The notes beneath the pieces were generated by a model. The model did no database searches. It saw nothing but the letters and a program-made list of their open reading frames with translations, and had not been told where the DNA came from. The position numbers and the translations under genes were made by a program. From Mycolicibacterium sp. lyk4-40-TYG-92 (GTDB lineage: Bacteria > Actinomycetota > Actinomycetes > Mycobacteriales > Mycobacteriaceae): a stretch of 64,000 nt of DNA. The DNA lies in the NCBI RefSeq assembly GCF_030209435.1, contig NZ_JARVRX010000007.1:62001-126000 (forward strand). The letters are read 5' to 3'. Shown piece after piece: positions 53,130-64,000 of this stretch. Position 1 is the first letter of the stretch. Every line of letters starts with the position of its first letter.

Positions 53130-53795
53130 CTACGAACACATTTCGGTGTAGATGTCGCGAAGGTCGGCGACCCCGAGCCCGGCGAGCGATTCGATATGCC
53201 GGCGGCGCGGTCCGTCGGGCACCGCGACATCGTTGGGAACCACCAGCACGACGCAGCCCGCGGCGTCCGCGGATTGCGCACCGGTCACCGAATCCTCGAT
53301 CGCCAGGCAGTCCTCCGCAGCGACGCCGAGCAGTTCGGCGGCCCGCAGGTACGGAGCCGGATGGGGCTTCCCGTCGGGCACCTCGTCACCGCAGACCGTG
53401 ACCGTGAAGTAATGGCTGCCAATGGTTTTGAGCGCCTGCTCGGTCAAGGTGCGCCGAGTGTTGGTCACCAGCGCCAGCGGAATCTCGCTCGCGGCCAGGG
53501 TTTCCAGCAACTCCTGCGCACCGGGGCGCCAGGGCAACCCCTGCTCGAAGAGCTCACCGGTGTAGTCGTGCAGCCAGTCCGCGGACTCGGCCATGGACTC
53601 CGGCGTCGGGTCCAGGCCGAGGTCGTCGTAGACGATCCGCATGACGTTCTCCGCCGAGCCGCCGACCGTCGTCTCCCGCACGGCGTCGGTCAGCACCCCG
53701 CCCTTCTGGGCATAGAAGGCGTGCATCGCGACGTCCCAGAGCTTTTCGGAGTCGACGAGCGTGCCGTCCATGTCGAACAGGACAGCTTTGAACAT
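53130..53795 (-). CDS. HAD-family phosphatase (beta-phosphoglucomutase-like)
   Basis: This 221-residue protein has HAD motif I DMDGTLVDSE (8-17, nucleophile Asp8), motif II VTNT (about 114-117), motif III Lys in DGKPHPAPY and motif IV AIEDSVTG. A four-helix cap with WDVAMHAFYAQKG follows motif I. It resembles beta-phosphoglucomutase and sugar-phosphate phosphatases. It lies 5 bp downstream of metH on the same strand, so it is probably read from the metH message. Confidence 0.82.
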   Translation of the reverse strand: MFKAVLFDMDGTLVDSEKLWDVAMHAFYAQKGGVLTDAVRETTVGGSAENVMRIVYDDLGLDPTPESMAESADWLHDYTGELFEQGLPWRPGAQELLETLAASEIPLALVTNTRRTLTEQALKTIGSHYFTVTVCGDEVPDGKPHPAPYLRAAELLGVAAEDCLAIEDSVTGAQSADAAGCVVLVVPNDVAVPDGPRRRHIESLAGLGVADLRDIYTEMCS

Positions 53796-53800
53796 CTACT

Positions 53801-57550
<3,750 letters not shown>

Positions 57551-57656
57551 ATGCGTTCCTTCCATTGCGGAAGGCGTCCTTAACTCTGCCGAGCGTGGCG
57601 GACACCGGAGAACCCGGATCCGTTGCAACGCCTCTCGACGCCAAAGAGTCTACGTC

Positions 57657-57704
57657 GTCAGCTGACAGACGTTCGGACGCCCACGTTGGACAGTCGTCTG
57701 TCCA
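57657..57704. promoter_or_regulatory. Clustered inverted repeats upstream of metH
   Basis: GTCAGCTGAC (57657-57666) is a 10-bp palindrome. TGGACAG (57687-57693) and CTGTCCA (57698-57704) form a perfect 7-4-7 inverted repeat. The pair sits about 100-150 bp upstream of metH in the gap to the divergent PAC2 gene and may bind a regulator of either. Confidence 0.4.
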
Positions 57705-57799
57705 GTGCAGTCACATCACCATGGTAAGCGCGGCCGCCAAACCGGTTTGCCGGCCCGACCCGCCCCCCGGGGTAGCACTCGCGGGTGCCGGTAAGGGCT

Positions 57800-57805
57800 T
57801 ACGCT
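57800..57805 (+). promoter_or_regulatory. -10-like element for a leaderless PAC2 transcript
   Basis: TACGCT ends six bases before the GTG at 57812, and no ribosome site is visible. This fits leaderless transcription. A small palindrome (GTAAG-GG-CTTAC, 57791-57802) overlaps it. Confidence 0.4.
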
Positions 57806-57811
57806 GGCGTT

Positions 57812-58690
57812 GTGAGCCCGTCCGACCGGCCCCTGCCCCAGGGACTTGACCTGCCCGAACTGCACGATGCCGTCGTCGTCGCGGCGTTCGAGGGGTGGAA
57901 TGACGCCGGAGACGCCGCCAGTGACGCCCTCGAACACCTCGATGCCATGTGGGAAGCGCGGAACCTCGTCGAGATCGACGACGAGAGCTACTACGACTAC
58001 CAGGTGAATCGCCCCGTGATCCGCCAGGTCGACGGCGTCACCCGCGAGCTGGTGTGGCCGTCGATGAGCATCTCCCACTGCCGCCCACCGGGCTCGGACC
58101 GCGATGTGGTGTTGATGCACGGCGTCGAACCGAACATGCGCTGGCGCACCTTCTGCGCCGAGCTGCTGGCGATCCTGGACAAACTCAACGTGCAGACCGT
58201 CGTCATCCTGGGCGCGCTGCTCGCCGACACCCCGCACACCCGCCCGGTGCCGGTGTCGGGCGCGGCGTACTCGGCCGACTCGGCCAAGTTCTTCGGGCTC
58301 GAAGAGACCCGTTACGAGGGACCGACCGGCATCGCCGGGGTCTTCCAGGACGCCTGCGTGCAGGCCGGTATCCCGGCCGTCACGTTCTGGGCGGCGGTAC
58401 CGCACTACGTGTCGCAACCCCCGTGTCCCAAGGCCACCGTCGCACTGCTGCGGCGCGTCGAAGACGCTCTGGACGTCGAGGTGCCCCTCGGCGACCTGCC
58501 GGCGCAGGCCGAGGAGTGGGAACAGTCGGTCACGGAAATGACGGCCGACGACGAGGAGATCGCCGAGTACGTGCAGTCCCTCGAGGAACGCGGGGACGCC
58601 GAGGTCGACATGAACGAGGCGCTCGGCAAGATCGACGGCGACGCGCTGGCCGCCGAGTTCGAGCGGTACCTGAAGCGCAGAGGCCGTTAG
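57812..58690 (+). CDS. PAC2-family protein (Rv2125-like)
   Basis: This 292-residue protein belongs to the PAC2 (proteasome assembly chaperone 2-like) family. It shows VAAFEGWNDAGDAASDALEHL (24-44), GALLADTPHTRPVPVSG and YEGPTGIAGVFQD. The start is GTG 57812 behind a leaderless promoter pattern, giving the same length as Rv2125. The role is unproven; a link to the proteasome is suggested by the family name and its presence in proteasome-bearing actinobacteria, not by this locus. The 3' end overlaps the convergent lipoprotein gene by four bases. Confidence 0.88.
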   Translation: MSPSDRPLPQGLDLPELHDAVVVAAFEGWNDAGDAASDALEHLDAMWEARNLVEIDDESYYDYQVNRPVIRQVDGVTRELVWPSMSISHCRPPGSDRDVVLMHGVEPNMRWRTFCAELLAILDKLNVQTVVILGALLADTPHTRPVPVSGAAYSADSAKFFGLEETRYEGPTGIAGVFQDACVQAGIPAVTFWAAVPHYVSQPPCPKATVALLRRVEDALDVEVPLGDLPAQAEEWEQSVTEMTADDEEIAEYVQSLEERGDAEVDMNEALGKIDGDALAAEFERYLKRRGR

Positions 58691-60108
58691 GCCCGGACGG
58701 GCTTGGGCGCCTTCCAGGTGCCGTCGAGCGCTTCGGGTTTGGGCCAGTACAACCGCATCGCGACCGAGAACGGTCCGGCCGGGCTGGGCAGCCAGTTCGC
58801 TTCACGGCCCGGTCCCGGCGACTTGTTCTGCAGGTTCAGCGTGATGCCGCCGTCGGGGTCTTTGATCAGGGTGGGCAGCATCGACGAGTTGATCAGGTAC
58901 CGGTTGATGGGATTCGCGACCAGGAGACTCTGCGGCAGCTCGTACATCGTCACCGACCAGAAGGCGTTGACGGGCGGCAGCTGGCCGGGCGCGAACCGCA
59001 GCGTGTAGTTGTTGGCACCGGTGAGCGGTGCGCCGGTGCTGTCGTTCGAGAACATCGGATAGATGGCCTCGGCCGCGGTGTTGCCATAGATGCCGAGCAC
59101 CGCCGCGGCCATTCGGTACAGGTAGTTGCCCTTGAGATCGCTTGCGGTACCGAATAATTGGGCCGACGTCACCTCGCCGGTGTCGAGCTTGTCCTTTTTG
59201 AACGTGTCGAACGCGGCCCACGCATCGGCCATCCCGTCCTCGACGGCCTTGCGATTCTCTGGCGTCAGCTTGTCGGCGCGGAAGGTGCCGTCGGGTCCGA
59301 TGCCGATGGTGGCGAAGCGCTGCCGCATGACCTCCTCGGCGGGCTGGGCCGGCGCGAACTTCATTGCGAAGTTGAGGATTTCGAAGAACTTCGGCGACGT
59401 GCGCTCGTCCTGCGCCGACAGCGGGGCGACGAAGTCGATGGGCGGGGCCGGCGGCGGAGGCGGCTGCTTCAGGAAGCCTGACAGCGGCGTCACCTGGTAG
59501 CCGGCCTGAATTTTCTTGACGTTCTCGATGTCGGCCGGCCCGAACAGCTGGGTGCGGTACAAGACGAACGCCAGCTCGGTGGAACTGCGGATCACCCGCT
59601 CGATGCCCGGCGGCGTCGCGCCGTGCCAATCCGGCCCGGCCAGAAGGTATTTGCCCGCGCCGTTACCAGTGGCGCGGCTGCCGACGTACGCGATGTTGTA
59701 GGTGTAGCCGTCGATGAACTGCAGCGAGTAGTAGCGGCCCGGCTCCACTTCCGGGACGCTCAGCACCAGCGGCTCGGCGCGCAGATCGGCCCCCAGGAAG
59801 GAGTACGGGGTGTCTGAGTTGGGCGTCTGGATCGCCTTGTCCTCCGGAGTGAAGACGCGCGCGGTGTTGTGGATCTGGTTCCAGGCGCCCTTGTACTCGG
59901 GCCCGGCCTTGTCGGCGAAGTACGAGTACTGCACCCGATAGGTGTCGACCATCGGAAACCCGTACGTGTAAGCGGATTTCGCGATGGCCCGCACCTGCTC
60001 CGGCGTCGGCGGGGACGACGCGGACGGGCTCGACGACTTCTCGTCCGCACACCCGGTGACCGCCAGCAGCATCGCGACGACGCCCAGGGCGAATAGGCCG
60101 GCCCGCAT
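58687..60108 (-). CDS. DUF1254/DUF1214 lipoprotein
   Basis: This 473-residue protein has a lipoprotein signal peptide with lipobox VTGC (Cys at 20). The DUF1254 domain follows (about 45-190, with YGFPMVDTYR, NSDTPYSF and GRYYSLQFIDGYTYN), then a DUF1214 domain at the end (about 360-470, YTLRFAPGQLPPVNAFWSVTMY). The pair occurs widely in mycobacteria with no known function. A Pro-rich linker lies near residues 215-225. It is followed by an SDR gene upstream on the same strand, 2 bp away. Confidence 0.82.
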   Translation of the reverse strand: MRAGLFALGVVAMLLAVTGCADEKSSSPSASSPPTPEQVRAIAKSAYTYGFPMVDTYRVQYSYFADKAGPEYKGAWNQIHNTARVFTPEDKAIQTPNSDTPYSFLGADLRAEPLVLSVPEVEPGRYYSLQFIDGYTYNIAYVGSRATGNGAGKYLLAGPDWHGATPPGIERVIRSSTELAFVLYRTQLFGPADIENVKKIQAGYQVTPLSGFLKQPPPPPAPPIDFVAPLSAQDERTSPKFFEILNFAMKFAPAQPAEEVMRQRFATIGIGPDGTFRADKLTPENRKAVEDGMADAWAAFDTFKKDKLDTGEVTSAQLFGTASDLKGNYLYRMAAAVLGIYGNTAAEAIYPMFSNDSTGAPLTGANNYTLRFAPGQLPPVNAFWSVTMYELPQSLLVANPINRYLINSSMLPTLIKDPDGGITLNLQNKSPGPGREANWLPSPAGPFSVAMRLYWPKPEALDGTWKAPKPVRA

Positions 60109-60110
60109 GG

Positions 60111-60986
60111 TCAGTGCTTGTCGAGCTGCTCGGTGTGCGCGCTGGACGAGCGGCCCAGGGCGGCCACCTCGGCGTCCATCCGGGGCAGCAGATCGGGCAC
60201 GAACTTGGCCACCGGCACCTCACCGATGCGCGTGGCCAGCAGCGGCCGCAGCCAGCGGAGCGCCCCGACCCAGCCGGGGCAGTTCACCCGGGTCTTGCGT
60301 CCCTCGATACCGGCGACGAAGGCCTCGCCGCACTTGTCGACCGAGGTGGTCTTGCTGATGGGCCACGGCAGCTTCGTGAGCATCTCGGCGAACGTCGATA
60401 GGTCGGACTTGGTGTCGCGGACCATCGCGGTGTCGATCCAGGACATGTGCGCCGAGCCGACGTCGACGCCGCGGTAGCCGACCTCCAGGCGCAGCGCGTT
60501 GGCGAAGTGCTCGACGGCGGCCTTGGAGGCGTTGTAGGGCGCCAGGCCCGGAGCGGCGGTGTACGCGGCCAGCGACGACACGATCAGCACGTAGCCGCGA
60601 CGGTCGATGACCGACGGCAGCGTGGCGCGCACGGTGTGGAACACCCCGAGCACGTTGATGTCCAGCAGGCGCTTGAAGGCTTCGGGGTCGACCTGCAGCA
60701 CCGAGCCGTAGGTGGCGATGCCGGCGTTCGCCATCACCACGTCGATACCGCCGAAACGCTCGACGGCCGCGTCGGCGGCGGCCTGCATCGAGGACAGGTC
60801 GCGGACGTCGGCGACCACGGTCAGGACGTCGTCACCGAGGGCGGCAGCGGTGGCGTCCAGCGCTGCCGCGTCGACGTCCGTCAGCACCAGCTTGGCGCCC
60901 TTGCGGTGCAGCCGGCGGGCCACTTCGGCCCCGACTCCCGCAGCGCCACCGGTGATGAAGACGACTTTCCCGTAGACAGAAGACAT
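60111..60986 (-). CDS. SDR-family oxidoreductase (Rv2129c-like)
   Basis: This 291-residue short-chain dehydrogenase has the cofactor loop TGGAAGVG (12-19), NAG (87-89), Asn111, Ser138, Tyr151 and Lys155 in the YxxxK motif YNASK. Asp37 after the second strand suggests NAD(H). Position upstream of mshC matches Rv2129c. Substrate unknown; the C-terminal extension may bind a lipid. It likely shares a transcript with the DUF1254 lipoprotein. Confidence 0.88.
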   Translation of the reverse strand: MSSVYGKVVFITGGAAGVGAEVARRLHRKGAKLVLTDVDAAALDATAAALGDDVLTVVADVRDLSSMQAAADAAVERFGGIDVVMANAGIATYGSVLQVDPEAFKRLLDINVLGVFHTVRATLPSVIDRRGYVLIVSSLAAYTAAPGLAPYNASKAAVEHFANALRLEVGYRGVDVGSAHMSWIDTAMVRDTKSDLSTFAEMLTKLPWPISKTTSVDKCGEAFVAGIEGRKTRVNCPGWVGALRWLRPLLATRIGEVPVAKFVPDLLPRMDAEVAALGRSSSAHTEQLDKH

Positions 60987-61016
60987 GGTCGGAAACGTAC
61001 TCCCACGACGAAGTGA

Positions 61017-62267
61017 CTAGAGGGTCACCCCGAGCAGCGCGTCGACCGTGTCGGCCACCAACCGCGGCGCCGCGGCGTCATGCCCACCGTACTCGAGCGC
61101 GTCCGTCGACCAACCATCAAGGGCGGCAAGGACTTTCGGGGTATCGAGATCATCGGCCAGGTACCGGCGGACCCGGGCGAGCAGATCGGTGGCATCGGGG
61201 CCGGCGGGCAGTGCGGTAGCCGCCCGCCACCGCTGCAGCCGCACCTGGGCGGTACTGAGGACCTCGGGGCTCCAGAAGCGGTCGGCGCGGTAGTGCCCGG
61301 CCATCAGACCCAGCCGGATGGCGCCCGGGTCGACACCGTCGGCCCGCAGCTGCGAGACCAGCACCAGGTTGCCGCGGCTCTTGCTCATCTTGTGGCCGTC
61401 CCAGCCGATCATGCCGCCATGCACGTAGTGCCGGGCGAAACGCCGCTCCCCCGTTACCGATTCGGCGTGCGCGGCGGAGAACTCGTGGTGCGGGAAGGTC
61501 AGGTCGCTACCGCCGCCCTGGATGTCGAAACCCGCGCCGAGGCGGTTCAGCGCGATCGCGGCGCACTCGATGTGCCAGCCCGGCCGGCCCGCGCCGAACG
61601 GTGACGGCCAGCTCGGCTCGCCCGGGCGCTGCACGCGCCACAGCAGGGCGTCCAGCGGGCTGGCCTTACCGGCGCGGTCCGGGTCGCCGCCGCGCTCGCC
61701 GAACAGCGCCAGCATGGTGTCGCGGTCGTAGCCGGACTCGTAGCCGAACTGGGTGGTGGCGTCGGCCCGGAAGTAGACGTCGGGGTACTCGGGGTCGTCG
61801 ACGACGTACGCCGCGCCGGAGGCCAGCAGCTTCTCGACGAGCTCGACGACCTCGGTGATGGATTCGATGGCGCCGACGTAGTCGTGCGGCGGGAGCACCC
61901 GCAGCGCCGCCATGTCCTGCCGGAACAGCTCGGTCTCGCGGTCGCCGAGAGCGCGCCAGTCGATGCCGTCGCGCGCGGCCCGCTCGAACAGCGGGTCGTC
62001 GACGTCGGTGACGTTCTGCACGTACTTGACCTCGTGCCCGGCGTCGAGCCAGTACCGGTGCACCAGGTCGAAGGTCAGGTAGGTGGCGGCGTGCCCGAGG
62101 TGCGTGGCGTCGTACGGCGTGATCCCACAGACGTACATGGTGGCCTTCGGTCCGGCCGAGACGGGCCGGACCTGACGGTCGGCGGTGTCATAGAGCCGGA
62201 GTTCGGGGCCGGCCTGTTTCGGCCGGCCCGGCAGGTTCGGGACGCTGGGCGCCAGCCACGCTCGCAT
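61017..62267 (-). CDS. mshC: L-cysteine:1D-myo-inositol 2-amino-2-deoxy-alpha-D-glucopyranoside ligase
   Basis: This 416-residue enzyme adds cysteine to GlcN-Ins in mycothiol synthesis, the actinobacterial thiol buffer. It resembles cysteinyl-tRNA synthetase: the HIGH-like [11 protein letters not shown] (50-60), zinc-binding Cys47 in YVCG, and KMSKS in [10 protein letters not shown] near residue 290. It lacks the C-terminal anticodon-binding region, which separates it from CysS. The ATG at 62267 matches the family; a TTG at 62291 would add eight residues. Confidence 0.95.
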   Translation of the reverse strand: MRAWLAPSVPNLPGRPKQAGPELRLYDTADRQVRPVSAGPKATMYVCGITPYDATHLGHAATYLTFDLVHRYWLDAGHEVKYVQNVTDVDDPLFERAARDGIDWRALGDRETELFRQDMAALRVLPPHDYVGAIESITEVVELVEKLLASGAAYVVDDPEYPDVYFRADATTQFGYESGYDRDTMLALFGERGGDPDRAGKASPLDALLWRVQRPGEPSWPSPFGAGRPGWHIECAAIALNRLGAGFDIQGGGSDLTFPHHEFSAAHAESVTGERRFARHYVHGGMIGWDGHKMSKSRGNLVLVSQLRADGVDPGAIRLGLMAGHYRADRFWSPEVLSTAQVRLQRWRAATALPAGPDATDLLARVRRYLADDLDTPKVLAALDGWSTDALEYGGHDAAAPRLVADTVDALLGVTL

Positions 62268-62287
62268 GGCATCGACTTTAGCCGTCG

Positions 62288-62866
62288 TCAACTCAGCGGA
62301 ATGTCGCCGCCCGGCTTCAACTCCTGATACTGCTGCGAAAGTTCTTGATACCGCCGAGCGATCCGCGCGATGCGATCGTCCAGCTCGCCGCGGCGCGGTT
62401 CCGGTTCGGCAGCGGCAAGGTCGCGAATCCCGTGAGCGGTCCAGAACGCGTTGATTCGTCGATATCCGCCCGGATCCAGACCGAACAGTTCCTTCAGGAT
62501 TCGGAGATCATGCGGAATCGCGAAGCTGTCCCGCGAATCCTCGTGGCTGAACAGGTAGTAGTAATTGTCGAAACCTGCCCAGGTGATCGCCGACATGCAC
62601 AGGGTGCAGGGCTCGTGCGTGCTCAGAAACAGGAGGTCATGCGTCGCCGGGCGATCGGCGATCTCGTAGAACCGGTTGAGCGTGTTGATCTCGCCGTGAA
62701 AAAGGGGATTGCGCGTTTCCGCGTTGGTGCCCGCCACCACCAACGACAGGTCCGTTTTGCGCAGCAGGGCGGCCCCGAAGACCTTGTTGCCCGCGGCCAC
62801 GCCCTGCGCGGTCAGCGGAAGAATGTCGGACTCGATCACGTCGAGCAGTCGCGAGACGAGCTCCAT
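62288..62866 (-). CDS. Nucleoside/nucleobase deaminase of the CDA superfamily
   Basis: This 192-residue protein has the zinc site of cytidine-deaminase-fold enzymes: HGE (His62, Glu64) in FHGEINTLN and PCTLC (about 91-95) in EPCTLCMSA. Overall it resembles guanine or cytosine/adenosine deaminase-type proteins. The ATG at 62866 follows GAGGAG. The gene is divergent from a molybdenum-cofactor-type nucleotidyltransferase and near xdhC, so a purine substrate (for example guanine to xanthine) would make sense; this is inference. Confidence 0.8.
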   Translation of the reverse strand: MELVSRLLDVIESDILPLTAQGVAAGNKVFGAALLRKTDLSLVVAGTNAETRNPLFHGEINTLNRFYEIADRPATHDLLFLSTHEPCTLCMSAITWAGFDNYYYLFSHEDSRDSFAIPHDLRILKELFGLDPGGYRRINAFWTAHGIRDLAAAEPEPRRGELDDRIARIARRYQELSQQYQELKPGGDIPLS

Positions 62867-62914
62867 GTGAATACTCCTCATCGGTGGTCACGTCGGGCCG
62901 GTATCGTCCGCACG

Positions 62915-63466
62915 ATGGGGCCGCCTGATCATCCCCGGGTCGCCGGGTTGTTGTTGGCTGCCGGCGCGGGCCGGCGGTTCGGCATGCCGAAAGCCTTGGC
63001 ACCCGGTGCAATTGAGCGCGCCGTTGACGTGTTGTTCTCGGGTGGCTGTGCCTCTGTTGCCGTCGCGCTCGGCGCCGAATATGAGCGCGCCGCAGCGCTC
63101 GTGCCGGACACGGCGGCGATCATCGAGGTTGCGGGGTGGGAGGAAGGCATCGCGGCGGCGCTGCGTGCGGGACTCGCGGCGATCGATGGTGAGGCCGCGC
63201 TGATTCATCTCGTGGATCTGCCGGACGTCGGTGCGGACGTCGTCTCGCGTTTGTGTGCCCTCGCGAATCCGGACCGGCTCGCCAGGGCAACCTACTCCGG
63301 CACGCCCGGGCACCCCGTCCTGATCGGCCGCAGCCACTGGGACCGGGTCTGTACCAGCGTTCGCGGCGACCACGGCGCGCAGGAATACCTGAACAGCGTT
63401 GGTGTGCTTCATGTTCCCTGCGAGGATCTGGCGACGGGTACAGACACCGACACACCTGTCTGCTGA
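62915..63466 (+). CDS. MobA/MocA-like nucleotidyltransferase
   Basis: This 183-residue protein begins with GLLLAAGAGRRFGMPKAL (about 11-28), the nucleotide-binding loop of the MobA/MocA family, followed by the metal-binding Asp region LVDLPDVG. Such proteins attach CMP or GMP to the molybdenum cofactor for xanthine-oxidase-type enzymes. The ATG at 62915 was chosen because the upstream frame covers the divergent deaminase promoter. It overlaps the convergent xdhC by 58 bp. Confidence 0.78.
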   Translation: MGPPDHPRVAGLLLAAGAGRRFGMPKALAPGAIERAVDVLFSGGCASVAVALGAEYERAAALVPDTAAIIEVAGWEEGIAAALRAGLAAIDGEAALIHLVDLPDVGADVVSRLCALANPDRLARATYSGTPGHPVLIGRSHWDRVCTSVRGDHGAQEYLNSVGVLHVPCEDLATGTDTDTPVC

Positions 63467-64000
63467 TGGACATCGCCGTCGCGGTCACGCAGCGGCAGAC
63501 CTGTTCCGCCTTCACGCAGGCTGATGATCTCCCCGATGATCGCGATGGCGATCTCCTCGGGAGTCCGGCCGCCCAGATCCAGCCCGATGGGAGAGGACAA
63601 CCGGGCCAATTGGCTGTCATCGATCCCCCGCTCGCGCAGCCGTGCCACCCGTTCGTCGTGGGTTCTGCGCGAGCCCATGGCGCCGACGAATCCGATCGCG
63701 GGCAACGCCAGGGCCACCTCCAGTAGCGGCACGTCGAAGCGGTGATCGTGCGTCAGCACACAGATCGCGGTCCGCGCATCGAGCAGCCCGGCACCGGCCT
63801 GTTGTCTGAGGTACCGATCGGGCCAGTCCACGACGACCTCGTCGGCCATCGGGAACCGATCTGTCGTGGCGAATACCGGTCGCGCGTCGCATACCGTCAC
63901 GCGATAGCCGACGAATGCTGCCGCGTGCGCAACCGCGGCGACGAAGTCGGTTGCACCGAAGACGATCAGCCGCGGTCTGGGCGCCAGTACGCGCGCGAAG
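63409..64000 (-). CDS. XdhC-family molybdenum-hydroxylase maturation protein, C-terminal part
   Basis: The reading frame is open to the right edge, so only the last 197 codons are present. They contain the XdhC Rossmann domain: the start RLIVFGATDFVAAVAHAAAFVG, then ADEVVVDWPDRYL and a typical ALALPAIGFVGAMGSRRTHDERVARLRERG followed by SPIGLDLGGRTPEEIAIAI. XdhC inserts the sulfurated molybdenum cofactor into xanthine-dehydrogenase-type enzymes, so genes for such an enzyme may lie to the right. The internal GTG at 63900 is not the true start. Confidence 0.9.
   Translation of the reverse strand, partial: FARVLAPRPRLIVFGATDFVAAVAHAAAFVGYRVTVCDARPVFATTDRFPMADEVVVDWPDRYLRQQAGAGLLDARTAICVLTHDHRFDVPLLEVALALPAIGFVGAMGSRRTHDERVARLRERGIDDSQLARLSSPIGLDLGGRTPEEIAIAIIGEIISLREGGTGLPLRDRDGDVHQQTGVSVSVPVARSSQGT

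Noticed and set aside
57551..57811. Possible cobalamin riboswitch upstream of metH
   Set aside because: The inverted repeats do not assemble into the known B12-box layout and no conserved B12-box sequence is visible by eye; an Rfam scan would settle it.

Overview
The window is high-GC actinobacterial DNA from a mycobacterium, most likely a fast-growing environmental one (Mycolicibacterium type). The call rests on the pup-proteasome block (dop, pup, prcB, prcA, mpa), mshC of mycothiol synthesis, an MTB12-type secreted protein followed by an LppK-like lipoprotein, a 13E12-type HNH gene behind a mycobacterial SOS box, and frequent GTG starts. As I remember the M. tuberculosis map, the genes prcA-prcB-pup-dop, Rv2113-like, mpa, lppK, trmI, recB-like, Rv2120c-like, hisG-hisE, metH, PAC2 (Rv2125), SDR (Rv2129c) and mshC keep the Rv2109c-Rv2130c order. 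This backbone is interrupted by accessory blocks.

From 0 to 4 kb there is a TetR/hydrolase pair, a Tat-exported cupin, and a small sulfur-type regulon: a CsoR/CstR-like repressor lacking the copper-ligand histidine, an SQR-like flavoprotein, a Cys-rich mini-protein and two GC-tract operators. From 4 to 28 kb lies a large amine block. It holds PucR, an aminobutyraldehyde-type dehydrogenase, a copper amine oxidase, a tandem universal stress protein and an APC permease, then gabT-gabD and a short NAD-glutamate dehydrogenase, then aguA and aguB under a TetR. Together these could take agmatine through putrescine, 4-aminobutanal and GABA to succinate, with glutamate recycled. Set into this block are a desaturase fused to its own reductase with an AraC regulator, an ATP-grasp/serine-hydrolase gene pair, a repeat-rich 360-bp intergenic region, and a TetR/serine-hydrolase pair.

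From 28.8 to 38.4 kb is the conserved proteasome-trmI-recB backbone. From 38.4 to 47.0 kb is an accessory block: thioesterase, HxlR/MFS pair, GAF-ANTAR regulator, a membrane-anchored HINT protein that ends right after the HINT domain, ArsR/SRPBCC/flavodoxin genes and a MerA/Lpd-like flavoprotein. From 47.0 to 62.3 kb the backbone resumes (DUF4126, hisG-hisE, metH, PAC2, SDR, mshC) with an SOS-box HNH gene, a secreted protein, a sugar transporter, a HAD phosphatase and a DUF1254 lipoprotein inserted. The last 1.7 kb holds a nucleoside deaminase, a MobA/MocA-like nucleotidyltransferase and an XdhC fragment, suggesting a molybdenum-hydroxylase locus beyond the edge.

I saw no rRNA, tRNA, CRISPR array, transposase or prophage genes.
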